A stretch of DNA of 64,000 nucleotides from Trema orientale (taxonomy: Eukaryota; Streptophyta; Magnoliopsida; Rosales; Cannabaceae). The position numbers were made by a program, and so were the translations under genes. The stretch lies in NCBI GenBank assembly GCA_002914845.1, contig JXTC01000214.1, positions 359,018-423,017 on the forward strand, written 5' to 3'. Below are positions 31,912-43,714 of the stretch, in pieces. Numbering within the stretch: position 1 is the first letter of the stretch; each line of letters begins with the position of its first letter. A model generated the notes under the pieces. The model saw only the letters and a list, made by a program, of their open reading frames with translations, ran no database searches and was not told the origin of the DNA.

Positions 31912-34029
31912 ATGGCAAGGCATGGATTGCTCAAACAACTCGTGGGGGACCTCTCTTTCCTCGATTCCACTCCCTTCGCCAAGCTTCTGGATTCTTGCGC
32001 CCGCTCCAAGTCCGCATGCCATACACGTCGCGTACATGCCCGAATCATCAAAACCCAATTCTCGTCTGAAATTTTTATACAGAATAGGCTCATTGATGTG
32101 TACGGAAAATGTGGTTGTTTAGATGATGCTCGCAAAGTGTTCGATAAAATGCCTGAGAGAAACACTTTTACTGGGAACTCCATCATATGTGCGTTAACTA
32201 AGTCGGGCTTTCTTGATGAGGCAGTGAAGATTTTTGGGTCGATGCGTGATTATGACCAATGCACGTGGAATTCTTTGGTTTCAGGATTTGCCCAGCACGA
32301 CCGGTGGGAAGAAGCTTTGGAATGTCTTGTTAAGATGCGTCGGGAGGATTTCGTGTTGAATGATTACTCTTTTGGAAGTGCTCTTAGTGCTTGTGCGGGG
32401 TTAAGAGATTTGAAAATGGGCATTCAAATCCATGCTTTGATATCAAAATCTCGTTACTCTTCGGATGTTTATATGGGGTCTGCTCTGATTGATATGTACT
32501 CTAAATGCGGGAGTGTAACTTGGGCACAGAGAGTTTTTGATTGGATGGAAGAGCGAAACAATGTTTCTTGGAACAGCTTGATCAGTTGTTATGAGCAGAA
32601 TGGTCCAGCGAGTGAAGCTCTTGATGTTTTTCTGAGGATGATGGACTGTGGACTTGAACCAGATCAGGTCACATTAGCCAGTGTGGTAAGTGCGTGTGCG
32701 AGCCTGTTGGCAATAAAAGAAGGAGTTCAAATTCATGCTCGTGTTGTAAAATGTGATAAATTCAGAAATGATCTTATATTAGGCAATGCATTGGTTGACA
32801 TGTATGCGAAGTGCGGTAGAATCAATGAAGCCAGATGGGTCTTTGACAGAATGCCAATTAGGAATGTGGTCTCTGAAACCTCCATGGTTAGTGGCTATGC
32901 CAAGGCAGCAAGTGTCAAAGCCGCAAGGTTAATGTTTACAAAGATGACTGAAAGGAATGTGATTTCTTGGAATGCACTTATTTCAGGGTACACACAGATT
33001 GGGGAGAACGAAGAGGCACTTTCACTTTTCCTCCTCCTGAAGAGAGAGTCGGTATGTCCAACACACTACACATTTGGTAATCTACTCAATGCCTGCGCAA
33101 ATCTTGCTGATCTACAGCTTGGGAAGCAGGCGCACTCCCACGTTCTGAAGCATGGATTTCGGTTCCAGAATGGTGAAGAGCCTGATATCTTTGTGGGAAA
33201 TTCTCTAATAGACATGTATACGAAATGTGGATCGGTCGAAGATGGGTGCCGGATGTTCGAAAATATGCTGGAGAGGGATCATGTTTCATGGAATGCCATG
33301 ATAGTGGGGTATGCTCAAAATGGTTATGGGACTGAATCTCTTGGAATATTCAGGAAAATGTTGGCATCAGGGGAACAACCGGACCATGTCACAATGATTG
33401 GTGTACTATGTGCTTGTAGCCACGCTGGGTTGGTTGAGCAGGGCCGTAAATATTTCCACTCTATGACCGAGGAGCATCATTTGGTACCATTGAAAGATCA
33501 CTATACGTGTATGGTTGATCTACTTGGTCGGGCTGGTCATCTTGATGAAGCCAAAAATCTAATAGAGACAATGCCAATGGAACCCGATGCTATTATCTGG
33601 GGGTCTTTGCTTGGTGCTTGTAGAATCCATCGTAACATTACCTTAGGGAAGTTTGTGGCAGAAAAGCTCTTGGAAATAGAACCTAACAACTCTGGACCTT
33701 ATGTTCTTCTTTCAAATATGTATGCCGAGCTTGGAAGATGGAGTGATGTTGTAAAAGTAAGGAAGCTGATGAAGCAACGAGGAGTTATCAAGCAGCCAGG
33801 TTGTAGTTGGATCGAAGTAAAGGGTCATGTACATGTATTCTTGGTGAAAGATAAGCGGCATACAAAAAGGAAGGAAATATATAGACTTCTTAACTCACTT
33901 ATAAAACAGATGAAGAAAGCTGGGTATATCCCAGATTCTTGTGATCATGAGGCACACGAAGAACAGAGTGACTCTGAACTTACCTCATTCTACATAAAGA
34001 ATATGCCACAAGATGCTGCTGCTGGATAA
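31912..34029 (+). CDS. SLO2: Mitochondrial PPR RNA-editing factor, E-type, SLO2 orthologue
   Basis: A single exon of 705 codons, as usual for this family. After a short N-terminus (MARHGLLKQLVGDLSF...) come PLS-type pentatricopeptide repeats over roughly residues 35-560, with typical cores such as FIQNRLIDVYGKCG, CTWNSLVSGFAQHD, VSWNALISGYTQIG and FVGNSLIDMYTKCG. The C-terminal E/E+ region (IIWGSLLGACRIHRN, SGPYVLLSNMYAELGRW, GCSWIEVKGHVHVFLV, about 575-660) follows, and there is no DYW deaminase domain. Start, length and repeat wording match Arabidopsis SLO2 (At2g13600), a mitochondrial PPR protein needed for C-to-U editing of several transcripts. By analogy it binds upstream of target cytidines and recruits a deaminase in trans. 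The tail after the E region (about 675-705) is not conserved. The gene next to it is also the Arabidopsis neighbour, which supports orthology. Confidence 0.85.
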   Translation: MARHGLLKQLVGDLSFLDSTPFAKLLDSCARSKSACHTRRVHARIIKTQFSSEIFIQNRLIDVYGKCGCLDDARKVFDKMPERNTFTGNSIICALTKSGFLDEAVKIFGSMRDYDQCTWNSLVSGFAQHDRWEEALECLVKMRREDFVLNDYSFGSALSACAGLRDLKMGIQIHALISKSRYSSDVYMGSALIDMYSKCGSVTWAQRVFDWMEERNNVSWNSLISCYEQNGPASEALDVFLRMMDCGLEPDQVTLASVVSACASLLAIKEGVQIHARVVKCDKFRNDLILGNALVDMYAKCGRINEARWVFDRMPIRNVVSETSMVSGYAKAASVKAARLMFTKMTERNVISWNALISGYTQIGENEEALSLFLLLKRESVCPTHYTFGNLLNACANLADLQLGKQAHSHVLKHGFRFQNGEEPDIFVGNSLIDMYTKCGSVEDGCRMFENMLERDHVSWNAMIVGYAQNGYGTESLGIFRKMLASGEQPDHVTMIGVLCACSHAGLVEQGRKYFHSMTEEHHLVPLKDHYTCMVDLLGRAGHLDEAKNLIETMPMEPDAIIWGSLLGACRIHRNITLGKFVAEKLLEIEPNNSGPYVLLSNMYAELGRWSDVVKVRKLMKQRGVIKQPGCSWIEVKGHVHVFLVKDKRHTKRKEIYRLLNSLIKQMKKAGYIPDSCDHEAHEEQSDSELTSFYIKNMPQDAAAG

Positions 34030-35110
34030 CTTCTAGTCAATTTTCTAAATCTTCTATTCTTTGGTATCGCATCTTACAAAGCATTTTGATCAATTATTAT
34101 TATTATTGTTATTATTATTATTTTTAATTTTCTCATTATTGGGATCACAAAGAATGAAATGCAGTTCACTGATTGTCACTTAAATGTTATGTCTAAAGCA
34201 TCTCATGATACACAAAAGTTCAAGCAATTTGTTTTCTTTTTCATTTTTTTGGGTCCTTTTTTTGGCTGAAAACACTAAAACAAACTTTGTCGAACCCAAG
34301 AAAATGTCCTGTTCAGAGTCCATTGCCCCAAGCAATTTGTTGTACTGTTATTGTAGAGGATCTTTTTACCCAATTTAAAATTATTTTAATCGAGCACCTT
34401 TCTGTTAAGTCTCTAAATCATGAGATTTTCTTTGCTGTTAACTTATGGTAGTACTGCCAAATTGTTTGCATGAAAAATGACAGGTGTTAAAGGTGATCAT
34501 CATGCATGCTAACATGCTAGCAGTTGTCTGGTTGAAATATCTCCTGTGACTTCCACTATACAGAGTTGATTCCAATGGCTATGAATATTATACCTATAAT
34601 GAGAATGTAAAGCTCTCTTTGGAGTAATGAAATCAGGTACGTCAAGCTATACAAGCCCTTGTAAAGTACTTTTTTTTTTCGATATAAAAAAAGAAGCAGC
34701 CACATATGATTTGTTTCTTTTTCGTCAGTATGTGAACTTTCGGGTCCACTCGTTATGTTAGGTAGTCATAGTTCCACTTCAATTCTAAACTCACCACAAG
34801 CTGGTAGCTCTACCACCTCTCTCCAAGGCCTGAGTCACTAACATGTTTTGGCATATTCAACACAAAATTTTGGAACATTTCGTATTAGCCAAAACCCTCG
34901 AGGAAAAAGAAAAAAATAAATAAATGAGTAGATGGGAGAGAGAGAGAGCTTAACTATAAAGGTAGAGATACAGAAATCAGAAGACATGACGTGCTGAAAC
35001 TGTAGCAAGGTTCCCTTTTTTTTTCATGTTCTTTTATTAATATCATATTTGTGTGGATACTAATGCTATCTTAGGTAAATTCCAAAACATGTGAACCATC
35101 TAACACACTC

Positions 35111-35159
<49 letters not shown>

Positions 35160-35176
35160 ATTAAATACATAATACT
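34030..35176. other. Spacer between the convergent SLO2 and ABCG5 genes
   Basis: About 1.15 kb holding both 3' ends. It has an ATT-rich run (34096-34125), a GA microsatellite and no gene. Confidence 0.6.
35113..35155. repeat. (GA)n microsatellite
   Basis: About 21 uninterrupted GA units just downstream of the ABCG5 stop codon, probably in its 3' untranslated region; likely polymorphic. Confidence 0.95.
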
Positions 35177-37123
35177 CTAAACAAGGACACTCTTTAGTCC
35201 CCTGTGAGAGCATCTACATCTAAGAATGACATAAGAAATGAACCTGTAAACCAAGATGAAGCCCACCATGACCCCCACATTCCTCCACCTACTTTCTTCT
35301 TCATATCCCTCTTCTCTGAGAATATCCTCCCCAGTCATCATACACTTGCCAAATAGGTACTCCAAGCACTTGCCAGAATTAGAGAACTCATTTATTAGAA
35401 ACCCTTCAAACGGATACTTAAACAGGGATATAAAATGCATGAAAATCCAATAACTTGGAATCTCATTCTGTGAGATGAAGTAGCCAGAGAACAGAAAGAA
35501 AGATCCCATGACACCGGCAATGACCGAGTTTCCAACTATGAAATTAGGCACCAATGCACTGAAACACACCACAACTGAGTTTGCTGTGTATAAGATCAAC
35601 CAGATTAGCAACAAGAAGTGAAAAAAGGCCATGAAATTGTGGTTCAATCCGACGAGCCAGTATAAGGGTACGGTAAATAAAACGGCCAGGATGAGTAGAA
35701 ACGGCAAATAGACTAAGCCATTAGCTATGGCATAGGATGAGACCCTGTAGCTCCCACAAGAGGTCTCCTTCATCAAAATCTCCCTCTCTTGCAAAAAGAT
35801 TGGTAAAGCTTCTGTAGTGCATGATAACAAGAAAGTTAAAATGAATGCAAATAGACCTACCCTTTCTTGAGCTCCACTTAGATCATCTTTAAGATCATAG
35901 AAGATAGATCCCAAGACTAGACCAGAGACCAACATTTGAACGGTCCTACACGCAAAGAGCTCCTTGGTTCGGAATATGTTCTTGGTGAATCTGTGAGTGA
36001 GAACAATTGTTTCCTTTATTCTTGAGTTGGCAAAGTCTTGAGGGAAGTCGATCACGGTGTTGACTATTTCCTCGTCAATGACCTTTGATTGTTGAAACAG
36101 CTGCTGGAGAGTGAACTTACCGCTCCTGCTCTCACCTTGAATATCTCCTTTCTTATGTTGTGTTGTTGTTGTTGATGGCAATTGTGATCGCGTTTCTCGG
36201 TGATTATTATTAATTCGCTGCTCTTGAATGCTTTCAATGGATTCAATTGCAAACTCAACAAGATTTACATGGAGAGGAAGCTCTAATCCCATGAGCCTCA
36301 AATTCACACCGAGCTGATCAATTGTGCCATGGTGAAGAACAGAGCCATTGGCCAGCAAGAGTATTGAATTGAAGGACTTAACGATTCTAAAACCAGGTTG
36401 ATGAATACTGAGGATTATGGTTCTTCCTCTGGTTTCAGCCATGGTCTTCAGCATATCTACAATTTGAAGTGCAGAAGTACTGTCAAGTCCTGAGGTTGGT
36501 TCGTCAAGAATCAGCACTTTGGGGTCGTGAATCACATCCACTCCTATTGAAACTCGTCGCCTTTCTCCACCAGATATGCCCCGAACCCTGTCATCCCCAA
36601 CTCGAGCCCCAGCGACATGGCTTAGGCCAAGCTCCTGCATCAGTGACTTTACTCTGGAGCTCAGCTGAGCTGGAGGAAGCCTCAGCCTGAGCTTGGCGCT
36701 AAACATCAAGGTTTCTTCAACTGTAAGTAAAGGGAAGAGCATGTCCTTTTGAGTGACATAGCCTGAAGTCTTCTTGAACTGAGCTTTGTCAACCGGTTTT
36801 CCATTGATGAATATGGAACCAGTCTCTGTTGTGACTTTCCCTGCTAAGATTTCCAGCAAAGACGATTTCCCAGCTCCACTCGGGCCAACAATGGCTAGGA
36901 TTTCCCACGGTTTTGCTCGGCAGTTCACCTCTTTTAACACATGCCTGACTCCTGTATTAAAGGGTTTTTCAAGTACTTTTGGTGGCTCTTCTGGTTCTGG
37001 ATCAACAGCTTGATGATTCTGAAGTGGTTTTCTGGTGAAGAGCTTAAATGGGTTCTCTCTGTTTTGTGTTCGAATCTTGTAGTTGATCCCTATGGCCTCA
37101 ATCTCACAGCCTTGTTTCTTCAT
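35177..37123 (-). CDS. ABCG5: ABC transporter G family half-transporter, ABCG5 orthologue
   Basis: Intronless. The frame can start at ATG 37153 (658 codons), but the ATG at 37123 gives MKKQGCEIEA, the start known in the family, so I prefer it (648 codons). Numbering from 37153, the ATP-binding domain comes first: Walker A GPSGAGKSS (90-98), signature ISGGERRR (193-200), Walker B VLILDEPTSGLD (213-224) and switch His 251. A linker rich in polar residues (about 305-345) leads to the membrane domain (about 395-650) with some six hydrophobic segments, ending in a basic YVILRCRCSHRG tail. Nucleotide-binding domain before membrane domain defines the G (WBC) family; half-transporters work as dimers, usually at the plasma membrane, exporting lipidic or hormone-like compounds. 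The sequence is close to Arabidopsis ABCG5 (At2g13610), implicated in cuticle function. The exact substrate cannot be read from sequence. Confidence 0.87.
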   Translation of the reverse strand: MKKQGCEIEAIGINYKIRTQNRENPFKLFTRKPLQNHQAVDPEPEEPPKVLEKPFNTGVRHVLKEVNCRAKPWEILAIVGPSGAGKSSLLEILAGKVTTETGSIFINGKPVDKAQFKKTSGYVTQKDMLFPLLTVEETLMFSAKLRLRLPPAQLSSRVKSLMQELGLSHVAGARVGDDRVRGISGGERRRVSIGVDVIHDPKVLILDEPTSGLDSTSALQIVDMLKTMAETRGRTIILSIHQPGFRIVKSFNSILLLANGSVLHHGTIDQLGVNLRLMGLELPLHVNLVEFAIESIESIQEQRINNNHRETRSQLPSTTTTQHKKGDIQGESRSGKFTLQQLFQQSKVIDEEIVNTVIDFPQDFANSRIKETIVLTHRFTKNIFRTKELFACRTVQMLVSGLVLGSIFYDLKDDLSGAQERVGLFAFILTFLLSCTTEALPIFLQEREILMKETSCGSYRVSSYAIANGLVYLPFLLILAVLFTVPLYWLVGLNHNFMAFFHFLLLIWLILYTANSVVVCFSALVPNFIVGNSVIAGVMGSFFLFSGYFISQNEIPSYWIFMHFISLFKYPFEGFLINEFSNSGKCLEYLFGKCMMTGEDILREEGYEEESRWRNVGVMVGFILVYRFISYVILRCRCSHRGLKSVLV

Positions 37124-37578
37124 TGAAGAAGCTCTTTCTGTATCTGTTTTCACTCACTCCGCTTATTTTCTCAGTTAGCTCTCTCAACTCGAGGAAAGTG
37201 TTTGGTTAGCAAAAGTAAATAAAGACACCAACTTTTTCTTTTTTTATTAGAACAATTTCATATGGTTTTTATGCTATATATGGATTTATGATTTAATTGG
37301 TCGTCACCTCAAGTCGTTTCCAACCTGTTAAAGCATGAGTGGTGCCAAGTAATTAACTGGAATTTGAACGACTCTTACAGCCTCGAATTTGTTTACAATG
37401 GTTCACGTGCTTATGTTCTTAGCTATACGTTGTCATGGAAAATTGTATACTTTCACGTGGAGGGCTACGTGTAATCTTTTGTTGTCTCGTGATGTATAAG
37501 TTTTGGTCAATTTTTATATGTTCTACTGTATGTATTTGGTTCACATATCAATATAATGATAGAATTTGCATGTAGCTT

Positions 37579-37642
37579 TATGTGGAGCATATTTTCTTTC
37601 TTTTTTTTTTTTTTTTTTTGAAACTATGTGGAGCATATTTTC
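37579..37642 (-). repeat. Minimal retroinsertion scar: poly-T tract between 18-bp direct repeats
   Basis: TATGTGGAGCATATTTTC occurs at 37579-37596 and again at 37625-37642. Between them are 28 bases that are almost all T followed by GAAAC. A direct repeat of this length around a poly(A) tract (here on the minus strand) is what an extremely 5'-truncated LINE-driven insertion leaves. Confidence 0.7.
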
Positions 37643-38722
37643 GCATACTCAGTACAACACTGCATATTAATATGGTAACATTTTGAGGGAACATAATTGG
37701 GTAAGGTTTTCTTGTTCTATGAATTATTGGTCGTTATGGATTTTCTTTCTTGCACAGAAAATCTTGATTTTCCTCGGAAAAGTGATACGTGAAAATAATA
37801 GGAAAGAGATTAAAATGGGTTTGTTGTTAAGAAATCAATCTAATTAATTTGTGAGCTATTCGTATATGCAAGAGATTGATTGGAGAGGGAAAAATATTCC
37901 AAGCACTATGCCAGTACCTATTTTATAAGTTCTTTAACCTTAAAGATAATGATACTCGTTTGATACCTTAAGACTTGAGAGACCTTGATTCCTTCTATCA
38001 TTTACTAAACAAAAGTTAGCTGTACTATCCTTTGGGTTGGAGGTGACTATCCAAAGACTGTCATTAGAGGGGTCTATTGAAATTTTTATGTGGTTTATAC
38101 TCGAAGCCTGTTTTTTTAGCTACCGAGTATTTTTAAGTATGTATTCAAAGATATGAGCTATACTTTTTTCCCCCCATTACACATGTACAGCAAATTTTTG
38201 GCTTTTTAACAATTTTTTTGCTGGAAGGCTTTTTAACAATTGAGAAAGCCTTGATTGCTTCAACTTAATCAGATATAGAGAAAATGTTTATAAATATGTC
38301 ATTATCAGATACACAGTTAAGTACATATCCGTAGCATCTTGGAGCATATGTAGACCCCTATCTATTCAAGGAATAGAGCAATAATATCAAGGAAGTGGGT
38401 CCCTTGGCCCCTCTAAATTAGTGGCTGAAATCACTTTCACCCTTGTGATTAAAAACCAACCACAATTTTGATATCTCTATCTAACTTTTCATTCTCTTTT
38501 GTTTGTTTCACCTTTTAACTTTAGGATTGGAGGCTAGAATAATATTTCAAAATTTGCTTATTCCTTGTACCATATTTCCTTTCTTATCTAGAATTACACA
38601 AGAGTGCACCAACAGCAAAAGTAGTTGTCACCTTTCTCTCTAATTTTTAATTAATCTATTAATTTTAACTCTTTGTCTTTTGCTAAAACTATTGGGCAAT
38701 ATTTCTTGAGTTTTTTTTTAGC

Positions 38723-38918
38723 GGGCACTTAAGTTGTACATTTCGTCAGGAGCCATAATTTGGTCTCGGACAAATTTTGCTTATTGATACAGATAATATT
38801 TGAGACATCACCTTACTTATGGGCACTTAAGTTGTACATCTCGTTGGGAGCCATAATTTGGTCTCGGACAAATTTTGCTTATTGATACAGATAATATTTG
38901 AGATATCACCTTACTTAT
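38723..38918. repeat. 98-bp tandem duplication
   Basis: GGGCACTTAAGTTGTACAT starts at 38723 and 38821; the two 98-base units differ at only a few positions. Confidence 0.9.
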
Positions 38919-39476
38919 TGTCTTGAGATGGCAATGTTTAACTATATGATCATACAAATTGCTTGTATTCCTTAAAGGGTTTATAATTGTAATGTTGCTA
39001 CATCAAGGTAGTAAAGAAAGACTTTAGTGAGCAAAATGATATCCCAAGTATATTGTATATTACATTACCACAAATCATGATCCAATTTTAAAGGAAAATG
39101 ATTCCAAACGCAACCAAGAAAATTGCATTATCTACTAGTCCGTCCAGAAATGATTAGTGGTACTAACTACGAACTAATTCAATTTAGTTAGATCATACAC
39201 TGATAAATGGAAACATATAGATGTTTTGACATAACTGCCATTAATACAAACAAATTATTAGCATGCCTAATCGTTCACTTTGTGAAGAAAAGGGGGCCAA
39301 GAAAGGAAAATAGTGTCCAAAAGAAAATGATGTTAAGGTATGAATATAATTTAATTTCCGACGAGAACAACTGAGCAAGAGAGAAGATATTTCAAGTGCA
39401 GGCCAGGCCAGGCCTAACATTATTTTTGTGGCTCACGAGTCACGAACTCATAGGTTTGTTGTAAAATTTTCATTTT

Positions 39477-39509
<33 letters not shown>

Positions 39510-40665
39510 CCGAGCAATAGACTTCTTTTGTCTGGATATGTATATACATCTATGTTTTCTTAAAAAAATAAATAAATAAAAAAGTTTTAGAACCCGTGAA
39601 CTTCCTCAGTGGTCATTCTGCAGGACCCTCTATGAGCCCCACTGGCCATGTCCCCACCAACATTTGGCTACACGTTTCAATTAATTGCTTTAACAGTTTA
39701 TATAGTCCGTGAGCCAGGCCACCTATGATCGATCTTCTCTTATTCTTTTTTTCGTTCTCAAATCTTCTTCACCAATTTTCATATTAAAATAGCAATTTAT
39801 AAAACTGATGTCACACCCAAAAAAAAAGTCAAAATAATGTATATAAAATGTCAAAATACAAGTAAAGCTTAACAAGAATGTGGGGGTAAGTTATATACTA
39901 TCTCAATTGCATGATGTTTAATGTACTTTAAAGTACAATACAATTTATTAGGTTGTGTCAAAGGAACACTTGATTAATAAGCGTTGTAAGCTTTATTCTT
40001 GTTCCATGCCCTCCATATAATAAACGTTCACCATCTGTACGTAGTTTATTTGCTGATAACAAGCCATAACAAAACATCATCTCTTAAAATTAGTCTAGGG
40101 AAAAGGATGAAATGTTTTTGATCTTCTTGAAGGAAAACAAGTGAGAACTAACTAGTAACAAAACAGATTATCTGTTGTTCAAGTGTTCCCCAATTTTTGT
40201 AAGTATTTCTTTAACTTTAATTCTAGTGAAAGTTACTACAATTATTGGTTTCATATATTTCTTTTATTTTGCTCCCAATAAATACCTCTCATCTTTTGAT
40301 GTTCTTACTATTCCTAAATTTGTATCAGATACTAGTTTTGAGTTTTCCTTTTGATTTTTTTAGAACTTCGACACCGCATACAATATGATGATATATCTCA
40401 CATGAATTGGCTATTTGGAATATTAATAGGGGATATTTTTCTTATATCCTATCATTTTACAAGTAGTACAATTTTAGCAATTATAATTTGCATGACCTTT
40501 AGAGAATTGTAGTTTTATGTGTTTATAATGAGTTTATAGATATGACAAATTCTAATGATTAATAAGACTATTTACAAGATTTTAGTAGCATACGGAGGTC
40601 GGAGTTGACTATCAAAATAGTGTCTTTCCTTTTCTTATTAATTGGTAGAATACGGAGGTCGGAGG

Positions 40666-41156
40666 TTGTTTTTTTTTTTTTTGAGAAAAAAAGAAGAAGA
40701 AGACTGAAGGAGGGAGACGTGTAGTTCTCCCCCTTCGGAAAGCTGCTCTACACTACATGTGTTTGCATCTACTGAAGAGCAATAGAGTTCGCGAATATCT
40801 GGTACTCTTGCTCACAATTCAAGAAAGATGCTCATGGTAGTTATGTTGTAAATGTTAGGCGAGGCGGCTTCATGAGTTGGGATTCTCCTATAAGGTCAGG
40901 GATGTTGGCCTAAAATCTCCTATTTTAGGAGTCGAATGCATTGACGACGGTATACTGTTGTTGGGTGCATTTAGCTTTTTTTTTCTTTTTTCATAATATC
41001 GTAGTCAACCTTTTATATTTGGTTTGGCTATGATAATTAGAGGAGTGGAGAATTAGCTTATATTTTGGAAGAATCATTTCTGTTTCTTCCACTTCAAACT
41101 GTTATTGTAAACAACACCTTTTATAATAACAGTTTTGTTTGACCTCAAAAAAAAAA
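40666..41156 (+). mobile_element. Possible retroposon with a 3' poly(A) tail
   Basis: A stretch with higher G+C (GGAGGGAGACGTGTAGTTC, CCCTTCGGAAAGCTGC) ends TTTGACCTC followed by about 17 A. The left side begins with a T-run and GAG, so the ends also look weakly inverted. I find no convincing target duplication. It could be a LINE 3' end or a SINE-like copy. Confidence 0.3.
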
Positions 41157-42170
41157 AAAAAATTAGTCTCCTTAAATCTTTTGTTTCATTTCATTCAAAA
41201 ACTGATTTTCATCATTACAAACTTTAATTCTAGAAAGAAGGCTTTTTTTTTTTTTTTTTTTCCCATTTGTATATAGATAGATATGTGTGTGTATGTAATT
41301 TAACATATATAGAAAGTGCATTCTGTATATTTTTTACTTATAATTTATGATATGAAAGATCGTTTTCATAATTTTCAAGGGAAATCATCATAGGATTTTG
41401 TTGCAGCACTAATTTGTCAAAGTTACGTGTAGCTCTTCATCAATTTCTTGGGCTAGCTGGTTGTTCTTTTGTAATTATTCTATCACCAAACACGATGTCA
41501 TGGTAAAAGAAAAATTATAAACTATTAGTACTATTTTAAAGTCATTACAATCACTAATTGACAAAACAATATAGTAATTAGCATACCCTGTCTTCATTAG
41601 CCAAAGATGAGCTGAAAAACTGTTGTTTAGGGAATGAAAACAGATAAAGGCTCTTAACTTAATCTCATTATAGTCAAGAAACTCAAGTACAGTTGGAAGT
41701 CAGTGTAATTATAAAAAATGCCAAGACGAATTGAACTTTGTTTAATGGTGTGAGAATCAGCATTCAGCATATGAATTACATATGTTACAATTATTGTTTC
41801 TTGGAGTATTTGTTGAATATCAATAATGAAAATATCTTATTATGTTCCCGGTAAAGGGTTGTTGCTAGAAATTTGAAATCTTGCGAATTTATTAAGGCAT
41901 AATTATTAAACCCATAGTTTTTTAAAGGCATGTTGCATTATTCTAAAGTATTCAAAATAGTAGTACAAGATAGAAGCCCGTCAGGGTACTGAAAACCAAA
42001 TGTCTTTGCTAATCTTTTTCTATTTATCTTTTATTTTTTTATTTCATTTTTTTCCCTTAATGCAGGAGAAATTTTATTAGATATGCTTCGCGACTCTTAT
42101 GTTAAAATATATCCTTTTAATATTTCGGTGAAAATGATCCTTTTCGTTGACTTAGAAAGACCAAAATGCT

Positions 42171-42354
42171 CCAATGGTCTTTATGATATTATTACACCTT
42201 GAGGGTATTTTAGTCCAAAAAAGATATTTTTACAAAGATTGATTAATGAAAGGCGGAACAGTTCCAATGATCTTTATGATTTTTTTTACACCTTGAGGGT
42301 ATTTTAGTCCAAAAAAGATATTTTTACAAAGATTCATTAATGAAAGGCCATGGG
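42171..42354. repeat. 92-bp tandem duplication
   Basis: CCAATGGTCTTTATGAT at 42171 and CCAATGATCTTTATGAT at 42263 start two units that share CACCTTGAGGGTATTTTAG and GATATTTTTACAAAGATT. Confidence 0.88.
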
Positions 42355-42780
42355 AACAGTTTTGTATTTAGAGTTTATAATTGAGGACGTTCAATGAAAT
42401 TTCTCATGAAGAGAAACTAGAAGAACTTTTACAGACCCACTTTGCCAAAGCCTCGAAATAATTGCCCTAAAGGATAATGAAGATATAAATGTAAATATGT
42501 TTGTGTGTATATCTATATATGTACATATATACCTTAGCAATATAATTGCGTCCAGGTATTTTTTATTTTTTTTGGGGTTAACTTATTAAATGTACACAAT
42601 TTTTTTAATTTTTAATTTTTTTAATTACGTACAGGAGGGAATTCTATCTTAAAGCTTCCACACTGGGAAGAAAGTATTTGCTACAACAACCCGTTATGCA
42701 ACCACTATACATAGTACTTAATTATGATACTCCTAAATTATGACACATGGACTCATCACTCATATATTTTTTAAATGACT

Positions 42781-42826
42781 ATTTCTGATTTTTTTTTTTG
42801 GTCGAAACGTAGAACAATTTCTGATT
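42781..42826 (-). repeat. Second small retroinsertion scar with 10-bp direct repeats
   Basis: ATTTCTGATT occurs at 42781-42790 and 42817-42826. The 26 bases between are a T-run followed by GGTCGAAACGTAGAACA, close in design to the scar at 37.6 kb (T-run then GAAAC). Confidence 0.5.
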
Positions 42827-42910
42827 CATTAACAACATAGTAATGCTTTTCAATACTAGTAAGAAGTAATACTTGGTATCTTCCAGTACTATATTGTTAC
42901 GATTGTTTTG

Positions 42911-42988
42911 TGTCATATTTACTGATTATAAGCTTCTCTCTCCAAGCACTGTCATATGTACTGATTATATGCTTCTCTCTCCAAGCAC
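42911..42988. repeat. 39-bp tandem duplication
   Basis: TGTCATATTTACTGATTATA at 42911 and TGTCATATGTACTGATTATA at 42950 begin two units ending CTCTCTCCAAGCAC. Confidence 0.88.
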
Positions 42989-43714
42989 ATAAAACAAGTA
43001 ATGACCAGTTCTGTACATATATAGTTGCCTAAATGGGCAATCTTGGTCTCTGACATTAAAACAAATAGTACTACAGCCAATATTGTTCTCTATCCCTCTT
43101 TGATATTTAGCTGTTAATTCACGAGGGTGTTCATGATGATGCCTTTGCCGGGTCCTGTGATCTTTTCTTGTCATTTTATTTGTTATTTAATACTATTCAT
43201 CATCTTTACTTTTGTTCTTTTGGTTTTGGGATTCTGAATCTCATTTCTGTGTCATTTAAGTACTTGCTACCAGTCTGTTTTGTTCAACAAGTCCATTCCA
43301 TGGATTTAGCAAAACCATGCACAAGTGTTCTTTTGCAGCTTCCCGAGATGTTGGCTATATTCCCACTCTCATTTCAGGTCTATGATTTACAAATAATTTT
43401 GATTGGCAGTCCCTATCCCTAAAATCCAAGTAGCCCTAAAATGAATTCAGATTCGATCCAAAATTGTCATTTTCAGATTTGGTTTATGTTAGATTAATGA
43501 GCTAGTTATAGTAGGACGATTTTTATTTTATTTTATTTTTTTTGTAAGGGTATTAATAATGGTAAGAGGAAAGTGACTTTGTTTATCATCATTCGTAATT
43601 ACTTATACAATCACTATATCATATGCCAAGAATGTCTCATAATAAGGTTGGATCCATTTAATTTTGTATTTTGTTAAGTTGATGCATTATAAGCCTAATT
43701 ATATTGTTTTCGAA

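Noticed and set aside
31711..32186. Minus-strand frames overlapping the PPR gene start
   Set aside because: Antisense shadows of the PPR coding frame with no recognisable content.
43168..43422. 84-codon plus frame as a small membrane protein gene
   Set aside because: Hydrophobic because of T-rich DNA; no similarity or gene structure visible.
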